Assembly (NCBI RefSeq): GCF_011764445.1
Contig: NZ_BLPG01000001.1
Span: 5,270,001 to 5,334,000 of the forward strand
Direction: 5' to 3'
From: Phytohabitans rumicis
GTDB taxonomy: Bacteria > Actinomycetota > Actinomycetes > Mycobacteriales > Micromonosporaceae
DNA: 64,000 bases
Within the stretch, counting starts at the first letter, position 1. Each line of letters opens with the position of its first letter. This document shows, one piece after another, positions 46,634 through 56,224 of this stretch. The notes under the pieces were generated by a model that ran no database searches, was not told where the DNA came from, and was given only the letters and a program-made list of their open reading frames with translations. A program made the position numbers and the translations under genes.

Positions 46634-47764
46634 ATGGCAGACGGTGCTGACCTGCGTCTGGTCAACCTCACGAAGCGGTTCGGGATCTTCACGGCCGTCG
46701 ACGACCTCAGCCTGACGATCCCGCAGGGCGGCTTCTTCGCCCTGCTCGGCGCGTCCGGCTGCGGCAAGACAACCACGCTGCGCATGGTGGCCGGCCTGGA
46801 AGAGCCGACATCCGGACAGGTCCTGCTCGGCGGGCAGGACATCGCCCGGCTGCGGCCGTACAAGCGCCCGGTCAACACCGTCTTCCAGAGCTACGCGCTC
46901 TTCCCGCACCTGGACGTCTTCGAGAACGTCGCGTTCGGCCTGCGCCGGCGCGGCGTCCGCGACATCGCGGCGCAGGTCGGCCGCATGCTCTCCCTGGTGC
47001 AGCTCGACGGGTACGACAAGCGCCGCCCCGCCCAGCTCTCCGGCGGCCAGCAGCAGCGGGTGGCGCTCGCCCGCGCGCTCATCAACCACCCGCAGGTGCT
47101 CCTGCTCGACGAGCCGCTCGGCGCGCTCGACCTCAAGCTGCGCCGCCAGATGCAGATCGAGCTCAAGCGCATCCAGACCGAGGTGGGGCTGACCTTCGTG
47201 CACGTCACGCACGACCAGGAGGAGGCCATGACGATGGCCGACACGGTCGCGGTGATGAACGCCGGGCGGATCGAGCAGTTGGGGGCGCCGGCCGAGATCT
47301 ACGAGTTCCCGGCCACCCCGTTCGTGGCCAACTTCCTGGGCCAGTCCAACCTCCTCGCCGGGGAGGTCGCCGGGCGCTCCGCCGACGAGGTGGTGGTATC
47401 GGCGTACGGCTCGCGGTTCTCGCTGCCCGCGGCCCGCTGCCGGGCCGCTTCCGGCGACATCTATCTGGGGGTACGCCCTGAGAAGCTCCACCTGGCCCCG
47501 TCCGCCGAGGCGGTGCCGGCCGGGCATCAGTGGATCGCCGGCGTCGTCTCGGATTCGTCCTATGTGGGCGTCAGCACGCAGTACCTCGTCCGCACCTCAT
47601 GGGGCACCGAGCTGTCCGCGTTCTCCTCCAACGCCGGCGTGCACGCGCAGCTGCCGCTCGGCGCGCAGGTGGTGGCGTACTGGCGGCCCGAGCACGCGTT
47701 CCTGCTCGCCCGCGAGGCGGGTGCCGGCGACGCGACCCAGCCGCTGCTGGAGCCGGTTCCATGA
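46634..47764 (+). CDS. potA: polyamine ABC transporter ATP-binding protein
   Basis: 376 residues. Walker [15 protein letters not shown]-loop '[19 protein letters not shown]', signature [15 protein letters not shown], Walker [16 protein letters not shown] and H-loop VTHDQEEAM. The C-terminal TOBE domain (about 280-360) is typical of PotA. It begins 4 bp after potD, and its stop overlaps the ATG of the first permease. Confidence 0.95.
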   Translation: MADGADLRLVNLTKRFGIFTAVDDLSLTIPQGGFFALLGASGCGKTTTLRMVAGLEEPTSGQVLLGGQDIARLRPYKRPVNTVFQSYALFPHLDVFENVAFGLRRRGVRDIAAQVGRMLSLVQLDGYDKRRPAQLSGGQQQRVALARALINHPQVLLLDEPLGALDLKLRRQMQIELKRIQTEVGLTFVHVTHDQEEAMTMADTVAVMNAGRIEQLGAPAEIYEFPATPFVANFLGQSNLLAGEVAGRSADEVVVSAYGSRFSLPAARCRAASGDIYLGVRPEKLHLAPSAEAVPAGHQWIAGVVSDSSYVGVSTQYLVRTSWGTELSAFSSNAGVHAQLPLGAQVVAYWRPEHAFLLAREAGAGDATQPLLEPVP

Positions 47765-48660
47765 CGGTCCTCGCCCGGCTCCCCGCCGAGCAGAACGCTC
47801 CGCAGAAGAAGCGGGGGCGCAGCAAGCTGCTGCCGTACCTGCTGCTGTTGCCGGGCGGCCTCTGGCTGCTGATCTTCTTCGCGGTGCCGGCCCTACAGCT
47901 CGCCGCGACCAGCCTGTACGACCCGAGCGGGTCGCTCGAACAGGGCTACGCGATGACGTGGGCGTTCGGCAACTACGCCGACGCGCTGTCCCAGTACTGG
48001 CCGCACTTCGTGCGTTCCCTGGTGTACGCGGGCATCGCCACCCTGCTCTGCCTGCTGCTCGGCTACCCGCTGGCGTACGCGATCGCGCAGAAGGCCACCC
48101 GCTTCAAGAACCTGATGCTGGTGTGCGTCATCGCGCCGTTCTTCACCAGCTTCCTGGTGCGCACGCTGGCCTGGAAGACCATCCTGTCGGACAACGGCTG
48201 GGTGGTCGGCGTGCTGCGCGACCTGCACATCCTCGGCGCCGACGGGCGGCTGCTGGCCACCCCGGCCGCGGTGGTGCTCGGCCTGACGTACAACTTCCTG
48301 CCGTTCATGGTGCTGCCGCTGTACGCCAGCCTGGACCGGCTCGACGGCCGGCTCCTGGAGGCGTCCAACGACCTGTACGCCAGCCCGATCCGGACGTTCG
48401 CCAAGGTGACGCTGCCGCTGTCGATGCCCGGCGTGGTGGCCGGCACGCTGCTCACGTTCATCCCGGCGGCCGGCGACTACATCAACGCCGAGCTGCTCGG
48501 TACGCCCAAGGAGTACATGATCGGCAACGTCATCGACTCGGCGTTCCTGGTGCGGCTGGACTACCCGCAGGCGGCGGCGCTGTCGTTCCTCCTGATGGCC
48601 GCGATCCTCGCAATCGTCTTCGTGTACGTGCGCCGGGCCGGAACCGACGAGGTGCTCTAG
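47761..48660 (+). CDS. potB: polyamine ABC transporter permease 1
   Basis: 299 residues, six TM helices after a basic N-terminus (KKRGRSKLLPYLLLLPG). The EAA loop 'LLEASNDLYASPIRTFAKVTLPLSMPGV' contacts PotA. ATG at 47761 overlaps the potA stop by 4 nt (ATGA); the frame is open upstream inside potA but that is not coding. It ends immediately before potC. Confidence 0.94.
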   Translation: MTVLARLPAEQNAPQKKRGRSKLLPYLLLLPGGLWLLIFFAVPALQLAATSLYDPSGSLEQGYAMTWAFGNYADALSQYWPHFVRSLVYAGIATLLCLLLGYPLAYAIAQKATRFKNLMLVCVIAPFFTSFLVRTLAWKTILSDNGWVVGVLRDLHILGADGRLLATPAAVVLGLTYNFLPFMVLPLYASLDRLDGRLLEASNDLYASPIRTFAKVTLPLSMPGVVAGTLLTFIPAAGDYINAELLGTPKEYMIGNVIDSAFLVRLDYPQAAALSFLLMAAILAIVFVYVRRAGTDEVL

Positions 48661-49445
48661 ATGAAGCTCGGACGTTGGCTCGCCGACCACTGGGTGATGG
48701 CCGCCGGTGTGCTCGTGCTGGGCTACCTCTTCCTGCCGATCGCCGTGGTGGTCGGGCTGTCGTTCAACAAGCCGTCGAGCCGGCTGTCGTACGACTTCAA
48801 CGAGTTCACATTGGACAACTGGACCAACCCGTGCGGTCCGGGGGACATGTGCGACGCGGTCGTGCGCAGCGTGCAGATCGGCTTCATCGCCACGATCGTG
48901 GCCACCGTGCTGGGCACGCTGATGGCGTTCGCCCTGGTACGGCACCGCTTCCGCGGCCGGTCCGCCACCAACCTGCTCATCTTCCTGCCGATGGCCACGC
49001 CCGAGGTGGTGATGGGCTCGTCGCTGCTGGCCCTCTTCGTGGCGGGGGCGTACCGCTGGGCATGGGCACGGTCATCATCGCCCACGTGATGTTCTGCGTC
49101 TCGTTCGTCGTGGTGACCGTCAAGGCGCGGCTGGCCGGGCTGGACAGCCGGCTGGAGGAGGCCGCGATGGACCTCTACGCCAGCGAGTGGCAGACCTTCC
49201 GGCGGGTCACGCTGCCGCTGGTCCTCCCCGGCATCGTCGCCGCCGCGCTGCTCGCGTTCTCGCTGTCGTTCGACGACTTCATCATCACGAACTTCAACTC
49301 CGGCACGACCGTCACGTTCCCCATGTACGTCTGGGGCGCGGCCCAGCGCGGCATCCCGCCGCAGGTGAACGTCGTCGGCACGGCCATGTTCCTGATTTCG
49401 TTGCTGTTGGTGCTGAGCACCACGTTCCGCCGGAGGCGGGCATGA
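48661..49445 (+). CDS. potC: polyamine ABC transporter permease 2 (frameshifted in this sequence)
   Basis: The first frame gives two TM helices and 'LLIFLPMATPEVVMGSSLLALFVAG', then runs into nonsense. The following frame supplies 'GMGTVIIAHVMFCVSFVVVT', the EAA loop 'EEAAMDLYASEWQTFRRVTL' and the last TM helices ending TTFRRRRA. One extra G in the run 49044-49048 restores 261 residues. It starts directly after the potB stop. Confidence 0.85.
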
Positions 49446-49469
49446 GCGAGGGAGCTGGCGCGGCGGCGT

Positions 49470-49525
49470 CTTCCCAGCGGCGCCACGAATCGCAGCCATC
49501 CGCGGACACTGTCGCCGCTGGGAAG
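49470..49525 (+). terminator. intra-operon stem-loop between potC and the dehydrogenase gene
   Basis: Perfect 13-bp arms CTTCCCAGCGGCG (49470-49482) and CGCCGCTGGGAAG (49513-49525) in the 131-bp gap. A 44-codon frame (49442-49576) crosses the hairpin but looks non-coding. It probably reduces read-through into, or protects the mRNA upstream of, the next gene, which has its own GGAGG RBS. Confidence 0.65.
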
Positions 49526-49576
49526 GCGTCGCCTTCTGGCGCCGCGCGACCGAGTGAATCAGGAGGCATAGCTTAG

Positions 49577-50779
49577 ATGCGCGTTCTGCTGGTGGGGGCC
49601 GGCGGAGTCGGATCGGCGGCGGTGTCGATCGCGGTCCGGCGCTCGTTCTTCGAGATCATGGTGGTGGCCGACTACGACCCCGAGCGCGCCCTGCGTGCGG
49701 TGTCTACCTTGGACGGTCGCTTCATCGCCGAGCGGGTCGACGCCTCGTCGGCCGACGCCGTCGCGGCGCTGTGCCGCAAGCACCGGATCACCCACGTGCT
49801 CAACGCCGTCGACCCGCGCTTCGTCATGCCCGTCTTCGAGGGCGCGTACGCCGCCGGCGCCGACTACCTCGACATGGCGATGTCGCTGTCCACGCCGCAC
49901 CCGGTGGCGCCGCACAAGGAGTGCGGCGTGAAGCTGGGCGACGCGCAGTTCGCCCGCAAGGACGCCTGGGAGGACGCCGGCCGGCTGGCGCTCGTCGGCA
50001 TCGGCGTGGAGCCCGGCCTGTCCGACGTCTTCGCCCGGTACGCCGCCGACGAGCTCTTCTCCACCATCGACGAGATCGGCGTGCGGGACGGCGCCAACCT
50101 GGTCGTCGACGGGTACGACTTCGCCCCGTCGTTCTCCATCTGGACCACCATCGAGGAGTGCCTCAACCCGCCGGTGATCTGGGAGTCGCCGCGCGGCTGG
50201 CACACCACCGAGCCGTTCTCCGAGCCGGAGATCTTCGACTTTCCCGAGGGCATCGGCCCGGTCGAGTGCGTCAACGTCGAGCACGAAGAGGTGCTGCTGA
50301 TCCCGCGCTGGATCGACGCCAAGCGGGTCACCTTCAAGTACGGCCTCGGTGCCGAGTTCATCGACGTCCTGCGTACCCTGCACAAGCTTGGCCTCGACGG
50401 CACCGCGCCGGTGTCCGTCGGCGGCGTGTCGGTGGCGCCGCGGGACGTGGTGGCCGCGTGCCTGCCCGACCCGGCCACGCTGGGGGACAGGATGCGCGGC
50501 AAGACCTGCGCCGGCACGTGGGTGCGTGGGCGCTCGACGGCCGGCCAGCCGCGCGAGGTCTACCTCTACCACGTCGTCGACAACGAGTGGTCGATGAAGG
50601 AGTACGGCCACCAAGCGGTCGTCTGGCAGACCGCGATCAACCCGGTGGTCGCCCTCGAACTGCTCGCCTCGGGCGCGTGGTCCGGCGCCGGTGTGCTCGG
50701 TCCCGAGGCATTTCCCGCCGCGCCGTTCCTGGGTTTGCTCACCGAATACGGCTCACCGTGGGGTATTCAGGAGATGTGA
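49577..50779 (+). CDS. saccharopine-dehydrogenase-family protein
   Basis: 400 residues. N-terminal Rossmann motif RVLLVGAGGVGSAAVSIAV, 'VVADYDPERALRAV', 'THVLNAVDPRFVMPVFEGAY'; the C-terminal half resembles the saccharopine dehydrogenase / carboxynorspermidine dehydrogenase group (COG1748) with 'GVEPGLSDVFARYA' and 'VKYGL'-like 'FKYGLGAEF'. RBS AGGAGG lies upstream of ATG 49577. It is followed with a 4-nt overlap by an agmatinase-family gene. Location in a polyamine operon suggests reductive condensation of an amine with a semialdehyde or the reverse; not lysine metabolism on this evidence alone. Confidence 0.82.
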   Translation: MRVLLVGAGGVGSAAVSIAVRRSFFEIMVVADYDPERALRAVSTLDGRFIAERVDASSADAVAALCRKHRITHVLNAVDPRFVMPVFEGAYAAGADYLDMAMSLSTPHPVAPHKECGVKLGDAQFARKDAWEDAGRLALVGIGVEPGLSDVFARYAADELFSTIDEIGVRDGANLVVDGYDFAPSFSIWTTIEECLNPPVIWESPRGWHTTEPFSEPEIFDFPEGIGPVECVNVEHEEVLLIPRWIDAKRVTFKYGLGAEFIDVLRTLHKLGLDGTAPVSVGGVSVAPRDVVAACLPDPATLGDRMRGKTCAGTWVRGRSTAGQPREVYLYHVVDNEWSMKEYGHQAVVWQTAINPVVALELLASGAWSGAGVLGPEAFPAAPFLGLLTEYGSPWGIQEM

Positions 50780-51765
50780 CGCGATACGGAGCCATGTACG
50801 GCCCGGACTTGACGTTCCTGGGTGTCGACCGGTGCGACGTGACCGAGCCCGAGTCGTACGTCGACGCCGACGTGATGATCATCGGGGCGCCCTTCGACGG
50901 CGGCACCTCCAACCGGCCCGGCACCCGCTTCGGGCCGATGGCCATGCGCAAGGCGTGCTATCTGGCCCACGACGGCTCCCGGCCGTCCCTGGCGCTGCGC
51001 GTCGACGCCCTGCGCGACCTGCGCGTGTACGACGCGGGCGACGTGGAGATGTTCGGCGGCGACATCGAGCGGTCGCTCAACGCCCTGGAGCAGGTGGTCG
51101 CCGCCGTCGCCGCCGCCGGCGTGATCCCGGTGATCCTCGGCGGCGACCACTCGATCGCCCTGCCGGACGCGACCGGCGTGGCCCACCGCTTCGGCTACGG
51201 CCGGGTGTCGATGGTGCATTTCGACGCGCATGCCGACACCGGTGACATGGACTTCGGTTCGCTCTACGGGCACGGCCAGCCGATGCGCCGGCTTATCGAG
51301 TCCGGCGCGGTACGCGGCGACCGGTTCCTGCAGATCGGCCTGCGCGGGTACTGGCCCGGTCCGCCGGTCCTGGACTGGATGGCCGAGCAGCGCATGCGGT
51401 CGTACGAGATGACCGAGATCGTCGCCCGCGGCCTGAACGAATGCCTGACCGAGGCGTTCGCGATCGCGGTGGACGACTGCGACGGCGTCTTCCTGTCCGT
51501 GGACGTGGACGTGGTGGACCCCGGGATGGCGCCGGGCACCGGCACTCCCGAGCCGGGCGGCCTGACCACGCGGGAGCTGCTCGACGCCGTACGCCGCTGC
51601 TGTTACGAGCTGCCCGTGGTCGGCGTGGACGTGGTCGAGGTCTCCCCGCCGTACGACCACGCCGACGTCACCGCGTTCCTGGGCAACCGCGTCGTCCTGG
51701 AAGCCCTGTCCGCCATCGCCCGCCGCCGCAAGGGCCCCCGTGGGACCCACGACAACCCCTCCTAG
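50776..51765 (+). CDS. speB: agmatinase-family ureohydrolase
   Basis: 329 residues. Binuclear Mn-binding motifs of ureohydrolases are all present: GGDHSIALP, HFDAHADTGD and 'FLSVDVDVVDPGMAPGTGTPEPGG'. The sequence also has 'IIGAPFDGGTSNRPGTRFGP', the typical agmatinase N-terminal signature. It hydrolyses agmatine (or guanidinobutyrate/other guanidino acid) to an amine and urea. GTG at 50776 overlaps the previous stop (GTGA); ATG at 50794 is an alternative. Product putrescine would feed the oxidase/aminotransferase on the other strand. Confidence 0.9.
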   Translation: MTRYGAMYGPDLTFLGVDRCDVTEPESYVDADVMIIGAPFDGGTSNRPGTRFGPMAMRKACYLAHDGSRPSLALRVDALRDLRVYDAGDVEMFGGDIERSLNALEQVVAAVAAAGVIPVILGGDHSIALPDATGVAHRFGYGRVSMVHFDAHADTGDMDFGSLYGHGQPMRRLIESGAVRGDRFLQIGLRGYWPGPPVLDWMAEQRMRSYEMTEIVARGLNECLTEAFAIAVDDCDGVFLSVDVDVVDPGMAPGTGTPEPGGLTTRELLDAVRRCCYELPVVGVDVVEVSPPYDHADVTAFLGNRVVLEALSAIARRRKGPRGTHDNPS

Positions 51766-51784
51766 ACGCCCGCTAACAGTGCGC

Positions 51785-51880
51785 CGATCAAGGCTTTCCC
51801 CGTCGATCAAGGGCATACGGTCGTGGTTTGATCTCCGATCCACGACCCTTTGCCCTTGATCGACGCGAAAGCCCTTGATC
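51785..51880. repeat. GATCAAGG palindromic repeat, copy F
   Basis: Full-length copy with loop TTTGATCTCCGATC, close to copies A and E in the loop. It starts 20 bp after the agmatinase stop and is followed by a strong terminator hairpin. Confidence 0.92.
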
Positions 51881-51893
51881 CAGGACATGGAGC

Positions 51894-51936
51894 GGCGCCC
51901 GGGGTGAGCGATTCGGGTCCGCTCACCCCGGGCGCC
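51894..51936. terminator. bidirectional terminator after agmatinase / anti-sigma gene
   Basis: 17-bp perfect stem (51894-51910 with 51920-51936; core CCCGGGGTGAGCG) and a 9-nt loop between convergent genes. Confidence 0.85.
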
Positions 51937-51954
51937 GAGAGGGGGCCTAGCGGG

Positions 51955-52719
51955 TCACCTTGGGGAAGGTGAACCGCTGGGCCGTCCAGTGGGGGCGGTG
52001 GTTGGCTTGGTGCTCTCGTCGCCGCCGGGCCGGTCGCCCGTACCGGGCTTGTCGCCGTCGGGGCGGTCGGTGGAGCGCGGCGACGGCGTACCCGTGGGGC
52101 GGGGCTTCGGGGTGGCGCTGGGCCAACGGCGCAGCAGGTCGTCGCAGAACTTGTCGGCCTTGTCGCGGTCCCGGCCGCCGGCCTTGTCGGCGAGCTCGCG
52201 GAACTGGTTCTCGTTGAGCGCCTTGCCGCGGTGGTCGCGGTCCTTGCCGATGTAGTCGTGGCAGAGCCAGACCAGCCCGGGAGGCCCGGCCTTGTCGCTG
52301 GGGCGGCCGGTGGGGTGCGTCGTCGGGTGGGTCTTGTCCGGCTTCGGGCTGTGCGACGCGGAGGGGCCGCCAAACTTCAGCGGTCCGGGAAGAGTGCCGG
52401 TGGTGCTGGCGAGGGCGACGCCGCCGACGCCGAGGGCTCCGGCGGTCACTGCGGCGATCTTCACGGTGAGCAGCTTGGCCAGCGCGGTCTTGATCATGGA
52501 TTGCCTCTGCGGTCGGGAATGTGGGTCGAGCTGAGTGGCCCGGAAGGCGGCCAGTGCCGCCGACTCACCCCGGACCGGCCCACCGCCGTGCGGCGCTGCC
52601 GCGGCGGCGAGTACGGCGGCGAGACGCGGCTGTCCGGCGTCGCGCGCGTCCGTTCCGCCGCGCAGTAGGCGCTCTGCCGTTGCGCGGTCGATGCGGCGTG
52701 GTCCTTCGTGGCTGCTCAT
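51955..52719 (-). CDS. putative anti-sigma / sigma-associated membrane protein
   Basis: 254 residues. A short cytoplasmic N-terminal region (about 1-75) contains an 'AALAAFRATQLDP' helix; one TM helix (about 82-106: LTVKIAAVTAGALGVGGVAL) follows. The extracytoplasmic part is Pro/Thr/Asp-rich with a small Cys-containing core (LVWLCHDYIGKDRD, DKFCDDLLRRW). It begins 34 bp after the ECF sigma gene on the same strand, which is the usual place for the cognate anti-sigma factor; no zinc HxxxCxxC motif is present. Role is inferred from position and topology. Confidence 0.7.
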   Translation of the reverse strand: MSSHEGPRRIDRATAERLLRGGTDARDAGQPRLAAVLAAAAAPHGGGPVRGESAALAAFRATQLDPHSRPQRQSMIKTALAKLLTVKIAAVTAGALGVGGVALASTTGTLPGPLKFGGPSASHSPKPDKTHPTTHPTGRPSDKAGPPGLVWLCHDYIGKDRDHRGKALNENQFRELADKAGGRDRDKADKFCDDLLRRWPSATPKPRPTGTPSPRSTDRPDGDKPGTGDRPGGDESTKPTTAPTGRPSGSPSPR

Positions 52720-52753
52720 TTCACCTTCTTCAGCGCCGAGGCGTTCTCAGATG

Positions 52754-53422
52754 TCACAGTGCCTTCTGTTCGTTCGCTCGCGCGGCGTCAAAGGCGCCGC
52801 CTTCCCTCGTCGCTTCGCTCCTCAGTCCAGACGCCGCCGCGCCAGCTCTCTCACTCGCACCGAGCTGCTCCGCCAGCCGGCGCAGGCCCCGGTACGCGGC
52901 CGTGCGTACCGCTCCGGCGCGCTTGCCCAGCACCCGGCCGGCCGTCTCGGCGTCGAGCCCGACGACGACGCGCAGCAGCACGGCCTCCGCCTGGTCGCGC
53001 GGGAGCGTGCCGATCAGCGCGATCGCCGCGCTCGTTCCGACCGACTCCATGGCCGCCTCGACGGTGTCCTCGGTGCCGGTCAGGTCGGCGAAGTGCTCGA
53101 CCGGAGCCGCGACGCTGGGCCGCCGGCGCGCGCTGCGCAGATGGTCCATCGCCCGGTGCCGCGCGATGGTCACCGCCCAGCCGCGGAACTTGTCCCAGTC
53201 ACCCCGGAAACCGCCCAGATCGCGGGCGATTTGCAGCCACGCTTCCGACGCCACGTCGTCGGCGTCATCGCCGACGAGTACGCGCAGATAGCGCATTAGC
53301 ACGGGCTGTAGCGTCCGGTAGACCGTAAGGAACGCGGACTCGTCGCCGGCTTGTGCGGCCAGCACTGTGCCGGCCAGATCCGGCGGAGCGTGGAGGTCGA
53401 TCGGTGCCTCCGCTACTTCCAT
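52754..53422 (-). CDS. ECF RNA polymerase sigma factor
   Basis: 222 residues. Sigma-70 region 2 (about 25-105) has 'FLTVYRTLQPVLMRYLRVLV', 'DADDVASEAWLQIARDLGGF' and 'FRGWAVTIARHRAMDHLR'. Region 4 (about 130-190) has 'LPRDQAEAVLLRVVVGLDAE' and the HTH 'AGRVLGKRAGAVRTAAYRGL'. The C-terminal ~25 residues are a low-complexity extension. Co-directional with the putative anti-sigma gene; divergent from the YqiJ-flotillin operon across 152 bp. Confidence 0.92.
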   Translation of the reverse strand: MEVAEAPIDLHAPPDLAGTVLAAQAGDESAFLTVYRTLQPVLMRYLRVLVGDDADDVASEAWLQIARDLGGFRGDWDKFRGWAVTIARHRAMDHLRSARRRPSVAAPVEHFADLTGTEDTVEAAMESVGTSAAIALIGTLPRDQAEAVLLRVVVGLDAETAGRVLGKRAGAVRTAAYRGLRRLAEQLGASERAGAAASGLRSEATREGGAFDAARANEQKAL

Positions 53423-53574
53423 ACGGGCGTGAACCTCCGTGGGTGTCAGGGTCCCCTCTCGTACAGCGCCACGGGCCGTGGATGTGTCACACCGCGGTTC
53501 GTACGCGGTTGACCTGGCATGCCATCATTCTGGCTACCAAATCTTGAGCGGCAACGGGGGGCGGCGCGGGTCCG

Positions 53575-54156
53575 ATGGGTGGGTTCGTCGATGCGGCGTT
53601 CGGTTTCCCGACCGTGCTTTTCAGTTTTCTGCTCGTGGCCGTCGTCGGCTACTGGGTCCTCGTGCTGATCGGCGCGCTCGACATCGAGGCGCTCGAAGGC
53701 GGATTCCTCGACGGTTTCGGGCTTTCCGGCGTACCGGCGACCGTCGCGCTCTCCATCGCCGTCGCGATCGCCTGGTTCGTCAGCCTGGTCGGCGGGGTGC
53801 TGCTCCCGTCGGCGCTCGTGCTGTCGATTCTCGTGTTGGTGGTGGCACTGGCCGTCGCGCTCTTCGCCACCCGACTGTTGCTGCGCCCGCTGCGGCCGCT
53901 GTTTTCCGGCGGCCCGGAGGCGTCGCGCAACGACTTCGTCGGCTCGCTCTGCGTCATCCGCACCGGCCGGGTGAGCCCCGATTTCGGCCAGGCGGAGGTT
54001 ACCGCCGCCGACGGTTCATCCGCCATCATCCAGGTACGGCAGGCAGGCGCCGACGAGCTGGGCGCCGGCAGCTCCGCCCTGATCTACGACTACGACGCCG
54101 ACGGGGAGTTCTTCTGGGTCACCCCCGTCGCACTCACGGATAGAGGGAACCACTGA
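53575..54156 (+). CDS. YqiJ-like membrane protein (flotillin partner)
   Basis: 193 residues. Three hydrophobic segments (about 10-35, 50-75, 78-100) are followed by a soluble C-terminal domain (about 115-185: FVGSLCVIRTGRVSPDFGQA, 'SAIIQVRQAG', 'ALIYDYDADGEFFWVTP') with the pattern of the NfeD/YqiJ OB-fold. Such proteins are encoded beside SPFH/flotillin genes and act with them in membrane microdomains. ATG at 53575; the stop overlaps the flotillin start (TGATG). Confidence 0.85.
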   Translation: MGGFVDAAFGFPTVLFSFLLVAVVGYWVLVLIGALDIEALEGGFLDGFGLSGVPATVALSIAVAIAWFVSLVGGVLLPSALVLSILVLVVALAVALFATRLLLRPLRPLFSGGPEASRNDFVGSLCVIRTGRVSPDFGQAEVTAADGSSAIIQVRQAGADELGAGSSALIYDYDADGEFFWVTPVALTDRGNH

Positions 54157-56224
54157 TGGGCGTCATCACCACGGGGCTCGGCGTGCTCATCGCCGTCGCC
54201 GTCTTCGTCGTAATCGTGCTGCTGTTCATGGTCAGCCGGCTGTTCCGCAAGGTCGAGCAGGGCAAGGCGCTGATCATCTCGAAGATCCGCAGGGTGGACG
54301 TCACGTTCACCGGTGCGGTGGTGCTGCCGGTGTTCAACAAGGCCGAGGTCATGGACATCTCGGTCAAGACGATCGACATCGAGCGCACCGGCAACGAGGG
54401 CCTGATCTGCCGGGACAACATCCGCGCCGACATCCGGATCTCGTTCTTCGTCCGGGTCAACAAGACGACCGAAGACGTCATCAAAGTGGCGCAGGCGATC
54501 GGCACCGCCCGGGCGAGCGACCAGGAGACGCTGCAGGAGCTGTTCAACGCGAAGTTCTCGGAGGCGCTCAAGACCGTCGGCAAGCAGCTCGACTTCGTCG
54601 ACCTCTACACCAAGCGCAACGAGTTCCGCGACCAGATCATCGCGGTGATCGGCACCGACCTGAACGGCTACAGCCTGGAGGACGCCGCGATCGACTTCCT
54701 CGAGCAGACCCCGATGGCACGGCTCGACCCGAAGAACATCCTTGACGCGCAAGGCATCCGGAAGATCACCGAGCTGACCGCGATCGAGCACGTCAAGACG
54801 AACGAGTTCCAGAAGAAGGAAGAGAAGGAGATCACGCGGCAGAACGTCGACGCCCGGCAGACGATCCTGGAGTTGGAACGGCAGCAGGCCGAGGCGGAGA
54901 TCAAGCAGCGCCGCGAGATCGAGACGATGCGGGCGCGCGAGGAGGCGGAGATCGCCACCGCGCACGCGCAGGAGCGGCTGCGGGCCGAGGGCGCGAACAT
55001 CCGTACCGAGGAGCAGCTCGGCATCCAGCAGGAGAACAAGGCGCGCGAGATCGCGGTCGCGGAGAAGAACCGCGAGCGGGTCATCGCGATCGAGTCCGAG
55101 AAGATCGAAAAGGACCGGATGCTGGAGGTCATCTCGCGGCAGCGGGAGACCGAGCTGACCACGATCGCCAAGGACAAAGAGGTCGAGGGGAGAAGCGGGC
55201 GATCGCCGAGGTGATCCGCGAGCGGATCGCGGTGGAGAAGACGGTCGCCGAGCAGGAGGAGAACATCAAGCGCCTGCGGGTGGTCGAGGAGGCCGAGCGG
55301 ACCCGCCAGGCGGTCGTGATCCAGGCCGAGGCCGAGGCGCAGGAGCACCTGGTCAAGGACATCAAGGCCGCCGAGGCGGCGGAGCAGGCCGCCAAGCACA
55401 AGGCGCGCGAGGCGCTCGTGCTTGCCGAGGCGCGCCAGCAGACCGCCGAGCTGGACACCCGGGCGAAGATCCGGCTCGCCGAGGGCGCGCAGGCCGAGGC
55501 GGCCGCCGCCGGGCTGGCCGATGTGCAGGTGCGGGAACGGGACGCGGCGGCCATCGAGAAGATCGGCCGGGCCGAGGCCGCGGTCGCGCGGGAGAAGGCG
55601 CTCGCCTCCGCGGAGGGCACCGAGAAGGTCGGCAAGGCCGAGGCCGCCGTGGAACGGGAGCGGGCGCTCGTGCTGGCCGACGCCGTACGCGAGAAGCTCA
55701 AGGGCGAGGCCGAGGGTCTGACCGAGAAGGCGGCCGCGATGGCCGCCCTGGACGACGCGACCCGCCAGCACGAGGAGTACCGGCTGCGGCTGGAGGCGGA
55801 GAAGGAGATCCGGCTCGCCGGCATCGAGGTGCAGCAGAAGATCGCCGAGGCGCAGGCGTCGGTCGTGGCCGCCGGCCTGGAGAAGGCGAACATCGACATC
55901 GTGGGCGGCGACAGCATGTTCGTCGACCGGCTGATGGGCTCGATCACCGCGGGCAAGAGCGTCGACGGCTTCGTCGGCCACTCCGACGTGGCGCAGGCGC
56001 TCGGCAGGCCGTGGCTGGACGGGTCGGCCAGCTTCCCCGAAGACCTATCCCGGATGCTCGGCTCGCTGAGCACCGCCGACGTGCAGAACCTGACGCTGTC
56101 GGCGTTCCTCGTGCAGCAGATCAAGGCGGGCGGCGCCGACGCGGACAAGCTCAAGGAGCTGCTGAACACCGCCAAGCGCCTCGGCCTGGCCGACGCCCCT
56201 CTCGCTGAGCTCAACTCGAAGTGA
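54156..56224 (+). CDS. flotillin / SPFH-domain protein, YqiK type (frameshifted in this sequence)
   Basis: N-terminal TM helix (about 5-27), SPFH/band-7 domain (about 30-210: RKVEQGKALIISKIRRVDV, 'VMDISVKTIDIERTGNEGL', 'SLEDAAIDFLEQTPMARLDP'), then a very long charged coiled coil rich in Glu-Ala-Arg, and a flotillin C-terminal region 'ANIDIVGGDSMFVDRLMGSI'. The frame breaks in 'AKDKEVEG'; one extra G in the run 55187-55190 restores 689 residues. Forms oligomeric membrane scaffolds. The 3' end overlaps the giant ATPase start by 4 nt, so the three genes form one coupled operon. Confidence 0.88.

Noticed and set aside
49442-49576. 44-codon ORF between potC and the dehydrogenase gene
   Set aside because: Contains a perfect 13-bp inverted repeat and the RBS of the next gene, has Ser/Ala-rich composition and no RBS of its own; more likely an untranslated intergenic hairpin.
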